64,000 nt of DNA, taken from contig NZ_JAGIAW010000014.1 in the NCBI RefSeq assembly GCF_017744655.1, positions 353,722-417,721 of the forward strand, read 5' to 3'. Origin of the DNA: Devosia sp. GTDB taxonomy: Bacteria > Pseudomonadota > Alphaproteobacteria > Rhizobiales > Devosiaceae. The notes under the pieces were generated by a model. It did no database searches and was not told the origin of the DNA. It saw only the letters and a list, made by a program, of their open reading frames with translations. Below, piece after piece: positions 25,890 to 33,643 of the stretch. Positions within the stretch are counted from its first letter, which is position 1. Each line of letters opens with the position of its first letter. Both the position numbers and the translations under genes were made by a program.

Positions 25890-26993
25890 CTATTCTCCCA
25901 AGGCCGGAATGCGCTTGCCGGCGCTATCAAAGAGATGGACGTGCTCAGCGGAGAAGCCGAGTGTCACCACGTTCGAGAGATCAAGATGATCGTCGGTAAA
26001 GATGCGCGCCGTAACGCGGGCGCTGTCGCCACGGTCCACGGTGACGAGGCTTTCCGGCCCCATGTTTTCATTGGCAAAGAGCGGTGCCGTGATGGTGTTT
26101 ACGGCGCCCGCCGCGGCAATCCCCAGATGCTCCGGCCGTAAGCCCAGCGTCAGCTTGCCGCTCGCCGTCAGTGCCTTGCCAATGGCATCGGTCATGGCAA
26201 GGCCGGCAATGGTCAGCCCCTCGGCCTTCAATGCCAGTTTGCCATCGACCTGCGCGCCCTCCACCTCGACAAGGTTCATCGGCGGGTTGCCGACAAAGTT
26301 CGCAACGAAGGTCGTGGCGGGGCGGCGATAGATCTCGATGGGCGAGGCGAACTGCACGATATGCCCCTGATCCATGACGGCGATACGCGTCGCCAGCGCC
26401 ATGGCCTCGGCCTGGTCATGCGTCACATAGACGGCCGTCATGCCCATGTCGCGTTGCAGGTGATTGAGAAAACCACGAGCCTCCAAACGTAGCTTGGCGT
26501 CGAGATTGGAAAGCGGCTCGTCGAAAAGATAAACCTTTGCCGGATAGACCAGCGCGCGAGCGAGCGACGTACGCTGCTGTTGGCCGCCGGAAATCTGGCT
26601 CGGCAAGCGATCCATCAGGTGCCCGATCTTGAGGACATCAGCGACCTCTTTGGCCCGGGCATGGCGCTGCGCCACCGGCTCGCCGCGCACCTTGAGCGGA
26701 TAGGCGATGTTGTCGGCTAGGTTCATGTGCGGATAGAGCGCATAGTCCTGAAACACCATGGCGATGTTGCGGTCCTTCGGGTGGAGATGTGTCACCTCCT
26801 CCCCGCCGATCAGGATTTTTCCCGAACTCGGCGTTTCGAGCCCCGCCATCATGCGCAGCGAAGTGGTCTTGCCGCAGCCCGAGGGACCAAGCAGACAGAC
26901 GAATTCCCCATCGGCGATATCGAAGCTGACGTCTGCGACGGCCTTGAACTCGCCAAAGCTCTTGGTGACGTTTTTGAATTCAACAGATGCCAT
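25890..26993 (-). CDS. Sugar ABC transporter ATP-binding protein, UgpC/MalK type
   Basis: 367 residues. Walker A GPSGCGKTT at 36-44, Q-loop FQDYALYPHMN at 81-91, signature ISGGQ at 134-138 (Ile in place of the usual Leu), Walker B VYLFDEP at 154-160, and a C-terminal TOBE domain. Separated by six bases from the permease and three from the PHP gene; clearly one operon. Confidence 0.95.
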   Translation of the reverse strand: MASVEFKNVTKSFGEFKAVADVSFDIADGEFVCLLGPSGCGKTTSLRMMAGLETPSSGKILIGGEEVTHLHPKDRNIAMVFQDYALYPHMNLADNIAYPLKVRGEPVAQRHARAKEVADVLKIGHLMDRLPSQISGGQQQRTSLARALVYPAKVYLFDEPLSNLDAKLRLEARGFLNHLQRDMGMTAVYVTHDQAEAMALATRIAVMDQGHIVQFASPIEIYRRPATTFVANFVGNPPMNLVEVEGAQVDGKLALKAEGLTIAGLAMTDAIGKALTASGKLTLGLRPEHLGIAAAGAVNTITAPLFANENMGPESLVTVDRGDSARVTARIFTDDHLDLSNVVTLGFSAEHVHLFDSAGKRIPALGE

Positions 26994-26999
26994 GGATGA

Positions 27000-27830
27000 T
27001 TAAGCCTTGATGCCGCCGAAGAACCGGAAACCGAACTTCCAGCTGACGAAGAGATAGAGAGCGATGACCGGCAGCGAATAGATCAGCGAATAGGCTGCCA
27101 GGAGCGTGACAATGGGCGTGCCCGCTTCCGAATAGAACGAGTAGATCGCGACCGAGGCCGGCATATTGCTATCGCTGCGGAGGAGAATGAAGGGGATCAG
27201 GAACGAGCCCCAGATGTTCACAAAACCCCAGACGACCACGACCACGATGCCAGGCCGGATGACCGGCAGCGCCACATCGAAAAAGGCCTGCACCGGCGAG
27301 GCTCCGGCCACCATGGCGCTTTCCTCGTAGGATTTTGGGATCGAGTCGATGAAATCGCGCAGGATGAACATGGCCGTCGGCAGGAGCCCACCGGCGAAAG
27401 TCAGGATCACCGCCAGATGCGTGTCCATGAGGCCCGCGGCCGAGACTATAAGAAAGATCGGCACCATGGCGGCCGAGCCCGACACGACCGAGGAGAACAG
27501 CAACAGGATGTAGGTGACAGCGCCCTTGCCGGGGATGGACGAGCGGCTGAGCGCGTAGGCGGCCAATGTCGCCGCTGCCCCCACCAGAATGACGCCACCC
27601 ACCGCCTGGATAAAACTGTTCCAAAGCGCCTGCACGGCATAGGAATTGCCAAAGACCGTCACGAAATTATTGAGCGTCCATGGGTCCGGCAGAGCCAACC
27701 CCAGTTCCGCCCGGGCGTTGAACGGCGCGAAGAGGAACCACAGCAGCGGCAGCGCGAATATAGCGCCGATCAGCGCCGCAAGCGCTGAGAAGGCGATGCG
27801 ACCGACAAAGGCAGGAATGGTCAGCTTCAT
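27000..27830 (-). CDS. Sugar ABC transporter permease, MalG type
   Basis: 276 residues with six hydrophobic segments. The coupling loop reads YEESAMVAGASPVQAFFDVALPVIRPG, with the usual EAA changed to EES but the conserved Gly and LP retained. Starts three bases after the partner permease stops. Confidence 0.93.
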   Translation of the reverse strand: MKLTIPAFVGRIAFSALAALIGAIFALPLLWFLFAPFNARAELGLALPDPWTLNNFVTVFGNSYAVQALWNSFIQAVGGVILVGAAATLAAYALSRSSIPGKGAVTYILLLFSSVVSGSAAMVPIFLIVSAAGLMDTHLAVILTFAGGLLPTAMFILRDFIDSIPKSYEESAMVAGASPVQAFFDVALPVIRPGIVVVVVWGFVNIWGSFLIPFILLRSDSNMPASVAIYSFYSEAGTPIVTLLAAYSLIYSLPVIALYLFVSWKFGFRFFGGIKA

Positions 27831-27833
27831 GTC

Positions 27834-28772
27834 TCAGCGCACCTTCTTCTTGCGGCCTATGCTGAGATAGACCAGCGCGAAAGCGAGGTTGATCAGCATC
27901 ATGATCACGCCCACCGCCGCGCCCTTGCCGAACTGGAAGTCCTGGAAGGCGACGCGATAGTTGTAGATCGAGACCAGTTCCGTCCGGTAGCTCGGCCCGC
28001 CATTGGTGAGGAGGAACGGCGTAAAAGTGTTGAACGTCCACATGGTGATGAGGATGAGGTCGGTGACGATATGTCCGCGAATGAGCGGCAGGCCGATGTC
28101 GCGAAACTTCTGCCACGACGAGGCACCGGCAACGTCGGCGGCCTGGAAATAGCTCGGTGGAATCGACGAAAAAGCCGAGTTGAACAGCATCATCGAGAAG
28201 GCCGCGCCGCGCCAGGTGTTGAACACCACGATAACCCAGAAGGGCTGCTGCAGCAGGAAGTCCCCCTTGGGCAGCCCAAAACCTTCGAGCAGCATATTGA
28301 GCGTGCCTTGGTCGCGATCGAGGAAGGCGAACCAGGCAAAGCCGATAACGACTTCCGGCAGGATCCATGCGGCAATGACGAAGGTCTCGGTGATGCGCTT
28401 CACCCAGGGCGGCACGGTCTGGATCAGCCAGGCCAGCAGCAGGCCCAGCAACGCCTGCCCCAGCAGCGCCGACGCCAGAACGAATTGCGTCGTCAGGATC
28501 AGCGAGAAGCCGAACTGCCCGCGTTGGAAGAAGGTGGCCGGATCAAAGAGCGACAGATAATTGGCAAGGCCAACGAATTCAGGATTGAGCGCCGTCCGCC
28601 CAAGCAGCGTCCGGTTGGTGAAGGAAACAAAGATCACCCAGAAGAAGGGCACGATGACGAAGACCGAGACCAGGAGGCCAGCGGGCGTCAGGAAAGCGGC
28701 ACCGGCGCGATTGGAGAGCAGCGCAAAATTGCGCACCTTCTTCGGCTTGGCCTCGATGGGTTCGGTGGTCAT
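27834..28772 (-). CDS. Sugar ABC transporter permease, MalF type
   Basis: 312 residues from ATG 28772; an ATG four codons upstream (28784) is possible, and neither has a strong ribosome site. Six hydrophobic segments; coupling loop FQAADVAGASSWQKFRDIGLPLIRG. Together with the gene at 27000 it forms the membrane channel of the third importer. Confidence 0.93.
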   Translation of the reverse strand: MTTEPIEAKPKKVRNFALLSNRAGAAFLTPAGLLVSVFVIVPFFWVIFVSFTNRTLLGRTALNPEFVGLANYLSLFDPATFFQRGQFGFSLILTTQFVLASALLGQALLGLLLAWLIQTVPPWVKRITETFVIAAWILPEVVIGFAWFAFLDRDQGTLNMLLEGFGLPKGDFLLQQPFWVIVVFNTWRGAAFSMMLFNSAFSSIPPSYFQAADVAGASSWQKFRDIGLPLIRGHIVTDLILITMWTFNTFTPFLLTNGGPSYRTELVSIYNYRVAFQDFQFGKGAAVGVIMMLINLAFALVYLSIGRKKKVR

Positions 28773-28879
28773 GGATGGCCCCATAGGTCTGGGTCAGTCG
28801 TGAGCACATGCGAACATGTCGACATGTGACCGGTCGCGCCGCCGCAATAGTGCGGCGACGGCTGGAAACTCCCGCAAAC

Positions 28880-28901
28880 CCGGCACCCCGAAGGGCACCG
28901 G
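28880..28901 (-). other. UUCG-tetraloop hairpin after binding-protein gene
   Basis: As RNA from the minus strand, CCGGUGCCC-UUCG-GGGUGCCGG forms a nine-pair stem (two G-U pairs) closed by a C(UUCG)G tetraloop, one of the most stable known. It starts 15 bases after the binding-protein stop. It probably blocks 3' exonucleases and accounts for unequal expression of binding protein versus permeases. A second stem (28840-28846 with 28851-28857) and a perfect palindrome ACATGTCGACATGT (28814-28827) lie further downstream. Confidence 0.65.
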
Positions 28902-28915
28902 CTCGACGGGGAGGA

Positions 28916-30265
28916 CTAGAGCAGGCTGACGGTATTGTCTTCGCCGACAATGGCGATAACCGCGGCCTTGTACTGGGCCATGGCGTCTTCCGGGGAGAGT
29001 TCGCCCGACACCACGGCTTCGGTCATGCGCTGGATTTCCGAGGAAACCGCATTGTAGTTCGGGTCGTTCGGACGGGCTGTGGTCAGCGGAAGCAGCGTCT
29101 GGCTGGCTGCCGTCAGGAACGGGCTGTTCGGGATTTCGATATCGGTACGCGCGGTGATACGCGGCTGGATCGCCTGGAAGGCGTTCTGCATGTCCGGCTC
29201 GTTCATGAACGAGAGGAAAGCCCAGGCTTCCTTGGGCGCGTCCGTCGCCGGATTGATCACAAAACCCGTGCCGCCTGAAATGGTCACAAAATCCTGGCCA
29301 CGAATACCGGCACCGGGCTCCTTGGCCGGAACCTTGACCCAGCCCATGACTTCGTCGCGGTTCGGCACGGCAAATTCCGAACCCTCCGGGGTGACGGAAC
29401 GGTAGAAATAGTCGCCTTCGAACAGCAGTGCCGTCACACCATCGCGGAAATTGGCGAAGGAGCGATTGCGGCCATCGGCCAGAAGCTGGGCGCGCTGGTC
29501 GCCGAGCTGCTCATCGACATAAATGGTCCTGTAGAGGTTGAGCGTGTCCAAAATACCCTGGCTCGAAACGATGAACTTGCCGTTCTCGTCGGTCACCCCT
29601 TCACCCGTGCCGAGCAGCGCCAGCCAATAGCCTTGCATGGTCGTGGCTTCGCCCATGGCGACGCCGGCATTGAGCTGGATGGGGAAACTGTCGGGCTTGA
29701 TCTTCTTGATGGCGCGGGCGGCGTCGAGCACCTCTTCCCACGAGGTCGGCTGCCAGTTGTCGGCGTCGATGCCGGCTTCGGTCAGGATGTCCTTGCGCGT
29801 ATGGATCATGCGCACGTCGGTGCCGAGCGGAATGCCGTAGAACTTGCCCTGATATTCCATCAGCGCACGCGAACCGTCCGAAAGCGCAGCCCAACCCGAC
29901 CAGTCATTGACTTCCGGGCCAGCGACTTCATCGAGCGATTTCAGAAGACCACCCTCAACGAACGAGGGAATGAGGAAGCCGTCAAAAGCGGAAACATCGG
30001 GACCGGCACCGGTCGAGAAATCGAGGGCGAGCTGCTGGGTGAGCTGCGCGTCTTCGCCGCCGAACTGGTTGAGCGTCACGTTGACGTCGGGATGGGCCGC
30101 CTCGAAAGCCGGAATGACGCTTTCTTCGATCCACTGGGCGGTGCCGCTATTGACGCCACCGATGACGCAGCGGCAGGTAACATTAAGATCCACGGCAAAG
30201 GCAGGAATGGCGACCGAAGTGGCGCCGATAAGGCCGAGCGCAAGCGCGCGCATACGATTATTCAT
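28916..30265 (-). CDS. Sugar ABC transporter periplasmic substrate-binding protein
   Basis: 449 residues from ATG 30265, which has GGAGG nine bases upstream; the longer frame to 30367 would run through an operator and is rejected. Signal peptide MNNRMRALALGLIGATSVAIPAFA (cleavage near 24), then DLNVTCRCVIGG and a family-1 solute-binding fold. The Cys-x-Cys pair at the mature N-terminus is unusual. First gene of the operon running through 22557. Confidence 0.94.
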   Translation of the reverse strand: MNNRMRALALGLIGATSVAIPAFAVDLNVTCRCVIGGVNSGTAQWIEESVIPAFEAAHPDVNVTLNQFGGEDAQLTQQLALDFSTGAGPDVSAFDGFLIPSFVEGGLLKSLDEVAGPEVNDWSGWAALSDGSRALMEYQGKFYGIPLGTDVRMIHTRKDILTEAGIDADNWQPTSWEEVLDAARAIKKIKPDSFPIQLNAGVAMGEATTMQGYWLALLGTGEGVTDENGKFIVSSQGILDTLNLYRTIYVDEQLGDQRAQLLADGRNRSFANFRDGVTALLFEGDYFYRSVTPEGSEFAVPNRDEVMGWVKVPAKEPGAGIRGQDFVTISGGTGFVINPATDAPKEAWAFLSFMNEPDMQNAFQAIQPRITARTDIEIPNSPFLTAASQTLLPLTTARPNDPNYNAVSSEIQRMTEAVVSGELSPEDAMAQYKAAVIAIVGEDNTVSLL

Positions 30266-30352
30266 CGTAGAAAATCCTCCCGAAATGGTGGCTCCGAATT
30301 CTCCGGTAGCCAATCTTGGCCAGGGCGCTCCTCGCATCCGGCCCTCACAGAA

Positions 30353-30366
30353 TGAACACGTTTTCA
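30353..30366. promoter_or_regulatory. LacI-type operator TGAACACGTTTTCA (copy 1)
   Basis: Near-palindromic site with the central ACGT and TGAA/TTCA ends expected for LacI-family operators. It lies 88 bases upstream of the binding-protein start on its promoter side. Confidence 0.7.
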
Positions 30367-30528
30367 TTTCTCGTCAATGCGGAGAATTCGCGGACGGGAA
30401 AACGGGCGCAGTAAGCACATCTGCTGCATCGCAGGTTTCCAAGACATTGCAGTGACAATGCCGGCCGTGATTGCGAGTCAGGTGCTTCACGGCTAGCTTG
30501 ACTCCCGGCTCCCTTACAGCCATTGAAT

Positions 30529-30542
30529 TGAACACGTTTTCA
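30529..30542. promoter_or_regulatory. LacI-type operator TGAACACGTTTTCA (copy 2)
   Basis: Exact second copy of the site at 30353, 28 bases before the LacI start, suggesting autoregulation and possible looping between the two copies (176 bases apart). Confidence 0.7.
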
Positions 30543-30570
30543 CTCCCAGCGAGTGAATGGGAGGATTATC

Positions 30571-31611
30571 GTGACCGACACCGAGCAGGCTCCGCGGGGG
30601 CGGGCGACTGCCGAAATGGTTGCCGCGCGGGCTCAGGTTTCGCGCGTCGCCGTGTCTCGCGCCTTCAATCCGCACACCTCGCTCAAGCCAGAAAAGCGCG
30701 AGCTGATCCTGAAGATCGCTCAGGAACTGAACTACACCCCGGACCGGGCCGCCCGAGCCCTGGTGAGCGGCCGCTCTCACCTTGTCGGCGTCATCGTGCC
30801 CGATGTGTGCAGCCACTGGGAAAGTCAGGAAATCGATGCGCTGACTACAGCCTTGCAGGCCGAAGGCTTTGCCACGCTGTTATTCAAGACGCGCACCGAC
30901 TATTCCATGGACGAGCAACTGCTCGCCTATATGCGCGGCTTCAATCCGGACTCCGTCATCGCCTTCGTCGAAAACGTCAAGCCCCACACCCTTGCGCGCT
31001 TTCTCGACCGTGCGGTGCCCATCTATATTCACTACCCGCAGGCAGAGCTTGCCGACGATGCCGGCGACGAACCGCTGCATGACCGCCTCAACGTTCTGCA
31101 GCGCGATGGCGTCGAGCAGGCCGTCGCCCTGCTGCAGGGTTTTGGGGCCAAGCGTATCGCCTATCTCTCGGGCGCGGAAAAATCGCGCGCCAATGGCGCC
31201 CGCGAACGCATGCTGCGCCAGGTCATGGCCGAGCGCGGTCTTGCCCCGCCGGTCGTCGCGCGCGGCGATTTCAGCTATGACGCGGCCTATCAGGCAACCA
31301 TTGATCTCTTCCGCGTCGGTGAAGGCGCCGATGCCATTTTCGCCGCCAATGACGTCGGCGCCTTCGGCGTCATCGATGCCCTGCGCCACGAATTGAAGCT
31401 GCGCGTACCCGAAGACGTAAAGGTCATCGGTTTTGACGACATCGCCCAGTCCCACTGGAAAAGCTACAATCTCACCACGGTGAAATTCGATCTCGACGAG
31501 CGCGTACGCGCCCTCGTCCGCCTGATCCTCCGCCGCCTCAATAATCCCGACGCTCCGGGCTTCCAGGAAACCCTCAACACCAGGCTCGTCGTGCGCGGCA
31601 CGGTCGGCTGA
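30571..31611 (+). CDS. LacI-family transcriptional regulator
   Basis: 346 residues from GTG 30571 with GGGAGGA seven bases upstream (an upstream GTG at 30553 lacks a site). The helix-turn-helix is ATAEMVAARAQVSRVAVSRAFNP, with SLKPEKRELILKIAQELNYTPDRAARAL completing the hinge; the sensor domain follows. Divergent from the third ABC operon and 11 bases before the DUF5054 glycosidase gene, it most likely controls both through the twin sites in the intergenic region. Confidence 0.93.
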   Translation: MTDTEQAPRGRATAEMVAARAQVSRVAVSRAFNPHTSLKPEKRELILKIAQELNYTPDRAARALVSGRSHLVGVIVPDVCSHWESQEIDALTTALQAEGFATLLFKTRTDYSMDEQLLAYMRGFNPDSVIAFVENVKPHTLARFLDRAVPIYIHYPQAELADDAGDEPLHDRLNVLQRDGVEQAVALLQGFGAKRIAYLSGAEKSRANGARERMLRQVMAERGLAPPVVARGDFSYDAAYQATIDLFRVGEGADAIFAANDVGAFGVIDALRHELKLRVPEDVKVIGFDDIAQSHWKSYNLTTVKFDLDERVRALVRLILRRLNNPDAPGFQETLNTRLVVRGTVG

Positions 31612-31622
31612 AAACTTTTGCC

Positions 31623-33539
31623 ATGACCAGACAGATACATCTCGTTTTCAAGACTCATCTCGATATCGGCTTCACCGATCACGCTGCCCGCGTGCGTGCG
31701 CAGTACCACAATCAGTTCATCCCCCAGGCCATCGCCACCGGCGAGCATTTTTACGCCGAGAACCCGGATCAGCCTGAATTCATCTGGACCACGGGAGCCT
31801 GGCTCATTTGGGATCACCTGCATTCGCAGGACGCCGAACGGGTCAAAAAGCTCGAACGCGCCATCGAGCGGGGCCTGATCACCTGGCACGCCCTGCCCTT
31901 CACCACCCACACCGAGCTAATGTCATCAGCCCTGTTCCGGGCCGGACTTTCCTTCTCGCAGGAGCTCGACCAGCGTTTTGGACGCCACACCACGGCGGCC
32001 AAGATGACTGACGTGCCGGGCCATACGCTGGGCATGGTGCCGCTGCTCGCCGAGGCTGGGGTCAATTTCCTCCATCTGGGCGTCAACACGGCGAGCCCCG
32101 TCCCCGACGTGCCGCCGATCTTCCGCTGGCACGCGCCAGGTGGCGAGGAGATCGTAGTGATGTACCAGGCCTCCTATGGTGCAACGGACTTTCCCGCCGG
32201 CCCGGAAGTCGGCCTCAGCTTCGCGCATACCAATGACAATATCGGCCCGCAAAGCGTCGGCCAGACGGTGGAAGCCCTGCGCCATATCCGCCACGAAAAT
32301 CCCGATGCCATTGTCACGGCCTCGACGCTCGATGCTTTCGGCGCAGAGATGTGGAAACGCCGCGAGGAGTTTCCAATCGTCACTGAGGAAATCGGCGATA
32401 GCTGGATCCACGGCACCGCCACCGACCCGCAAAAACTCGCCCGCTTTCGCGCCTTGCAGCGTCTTTACGACGGCTGGGAGCCAACCGAAGCCCGCCGCGC
32501 CTTCGGCCGCGGCCTGACCCAGGTTGCCGAGCACACCTGGGGCGTCGACATCAAGACCTATCTCCGCGACGACATGGCCTGGGACCGCGCCGATTTCGAC
32601 GCCGTTCGCAAAAGCGACTATCGCTTCGCCTATTCCGAGCAATCCTGGGCCGAGCAGCGCGCCTATATCGACACTGCACTCGCCGAACTTGACACCACCG
32701 ACCGACAGGCCGCAGATCGCGTGCTCAGCGAGACAACGATTACCCCGAGCGCGGAGCCCGCAGGCAGCGCAAGCAGCCTGAGCCATGGTGGCTGGACCGC
32801 CGAGCTCGATCCGACCACCGGAAGCGTTGCGGCACTAATCGCGCCCGGTGGCACACGTATCGCCGGCAGCAACGGTGTGCTCTTCGGCTACACCCACGAA
32901 AGCTACGACTGGATCGAGCTGCAAAAGCACCTCGATTCCTATCTCCAGCATCGTCTCGAATGGGCCATTCTCGACCACGACAAGCCCGGCCTCGACAAGG
33001 CGAAGACGGCACGAACAGAAACCGTATCTCCCGCCTTGGTTGGCATCAATGGTGCAACTGCCATCGCCACTCTCCCCGCCGCCGCCCATGCCGAAATCGG
33101 CGCCCCGGCCCACTGCGACATCACGCTGCGCGGCCTTGGCGATCGTCAGGTGGAAATCACCCTGACCCTGCGCGACAAACCGGCCAACCGCATGCCCGAA
33201 GCCGGTTTCTTCCGCTTCACTCCGCAAGGCAGCGAAACCTGGCGTCTCAAGAAGCTCGGCCTCTGGCACGAGAGCTCGGCCATAGCCCGCAAAGGCGGCG
33301 GCCAGTTACAGGCAGTCGAGGCCGTCGAGACCGACGCTGCCGGGCAGATACTGAACCTGACCCTCCTCGATGCGGCCCTCGTCGCCCCCGCCACCGCGCC
33401 TTTCATCCCCTTTCAGCCCGAACGCCCGGATTTCTCGGGCGGCCTGCGCGTCAATCTCTACAACAACAAATGGGGCACCAATTTCCCCATGTGGTGGGAA
33501 GGCGCCGCAAAATTCCGCTTCGTGCTGACGCTAGGCTAG
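31623..33539 (+). CDS. GH38-like glycosidase, DUF5054 family
   Basis: 638 residues, no signal peptide, hence cytoplasmic. The N-terminus IHLVFKTHLDIGFTDHA matches the metal-binding start of family-38 alpha-mannosidases (H-x-D), followed by the WTTGAWLIWDHL and MTDVPGHTLGMVPLLAEAG segments. The C-terminal half is beta-sandwich. Biochemical specificity of DUF5054 is, to my knowledge, not established. Co-directional with and 11 bases from the LacI gene, it probably acts on the substrate of the third importer. Confidence 0.82.
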   Translation: MTRQIHLVFKTHLDIGFTDHAARVRAQYHNQFIPQAIATGEHFYAENPDQPEFIWTTGAWLIWDHLHSQDAERVKKLERAIERGLITWHALPFTTHTELMSSALFRAGLSFSQELDQRFGRHTTAAKMTDVPGHTLGMVPLLAEAGVNFLHLGVNTASPVPDVPPIFRWHAPGGEEIVVMYQASYGATDFPAGPEVGLSFAHTNDNIGPQSVGQTVEALRHIRHENPDAIVTASTLDAFGAEMWKRREEFPIVTEEIGDSWIHGTATDPQKLARFRALQRLYDGWEPTEARRAFGRGLTQVAEHTWGVDIKTYLRDDMAWDRADFDAVRKSDYRFAYSEQSWAEQRAYIDTALAELDTTDRQAADRVLSETTITPSAEPAGSASSLSHGGWTAELDPTTGSVAALIAPGGTRIAGSNGVLFGYTHESYDWIELQKHLDSYLQHRLEWAILDHDKPGLDKAKTARTETVSPALVGINGATAIATLPAAAHAEIGAPAHCDITLRGLGDRQVEITLTLRDKPANRMPEAGFFRFTPQGSETWRLKKLGLWHESSAIARKGGGQLQAVEAVETDAAGQILNLTLLDAALVAPATAPFIPFQPERPDFSGGLRVNLYNNKWGTNFPMWWEGAAKFRFVLTLG

Positions 33540-33550
33540 CCCCCAAGGGC

Positions 33551-33626
33551 CGTCATTGCCGGGCTTGTCCCGGCAATCCATTTTGGGGAGCCATGGACCG
33601 CCCGGACGAGCCGGGCGGTGGCGACG
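33551..33626. repeat. Double-hairpin intergenic palindrome
   Basis: Two perfect nine-bp hairpins: ATTGCCGGG (33555-33563) with CCCGGCAAT (33569-33577), and ACCGCCCGG (33597-33605) with CCGGGCGGT (33611-33619), flanked by short outer complementary ends (CGTC / GACG). This is the layout of the common alphaproteobacterial intergenic repeat. Sitting between convergent genes, it can end transcription from both sides. Confidence 0.7.
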
Positions 33627-33643
33627 AAACGAGGGGGAGGAGG

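Larger units (their letters stand above)
30266..30570. promoter_or_regulatory. Divergent control region of third ABC operon and lacI
   Basis: 305 bases without genes, between the binding-protein start and the LacI start. It holds two identical 14-bp operator-like sites (30353-30366 and 30529-30542, listed separately), one near each gene. -35/-10 elements could not be fixed with confidence. Confidence 0.55.
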
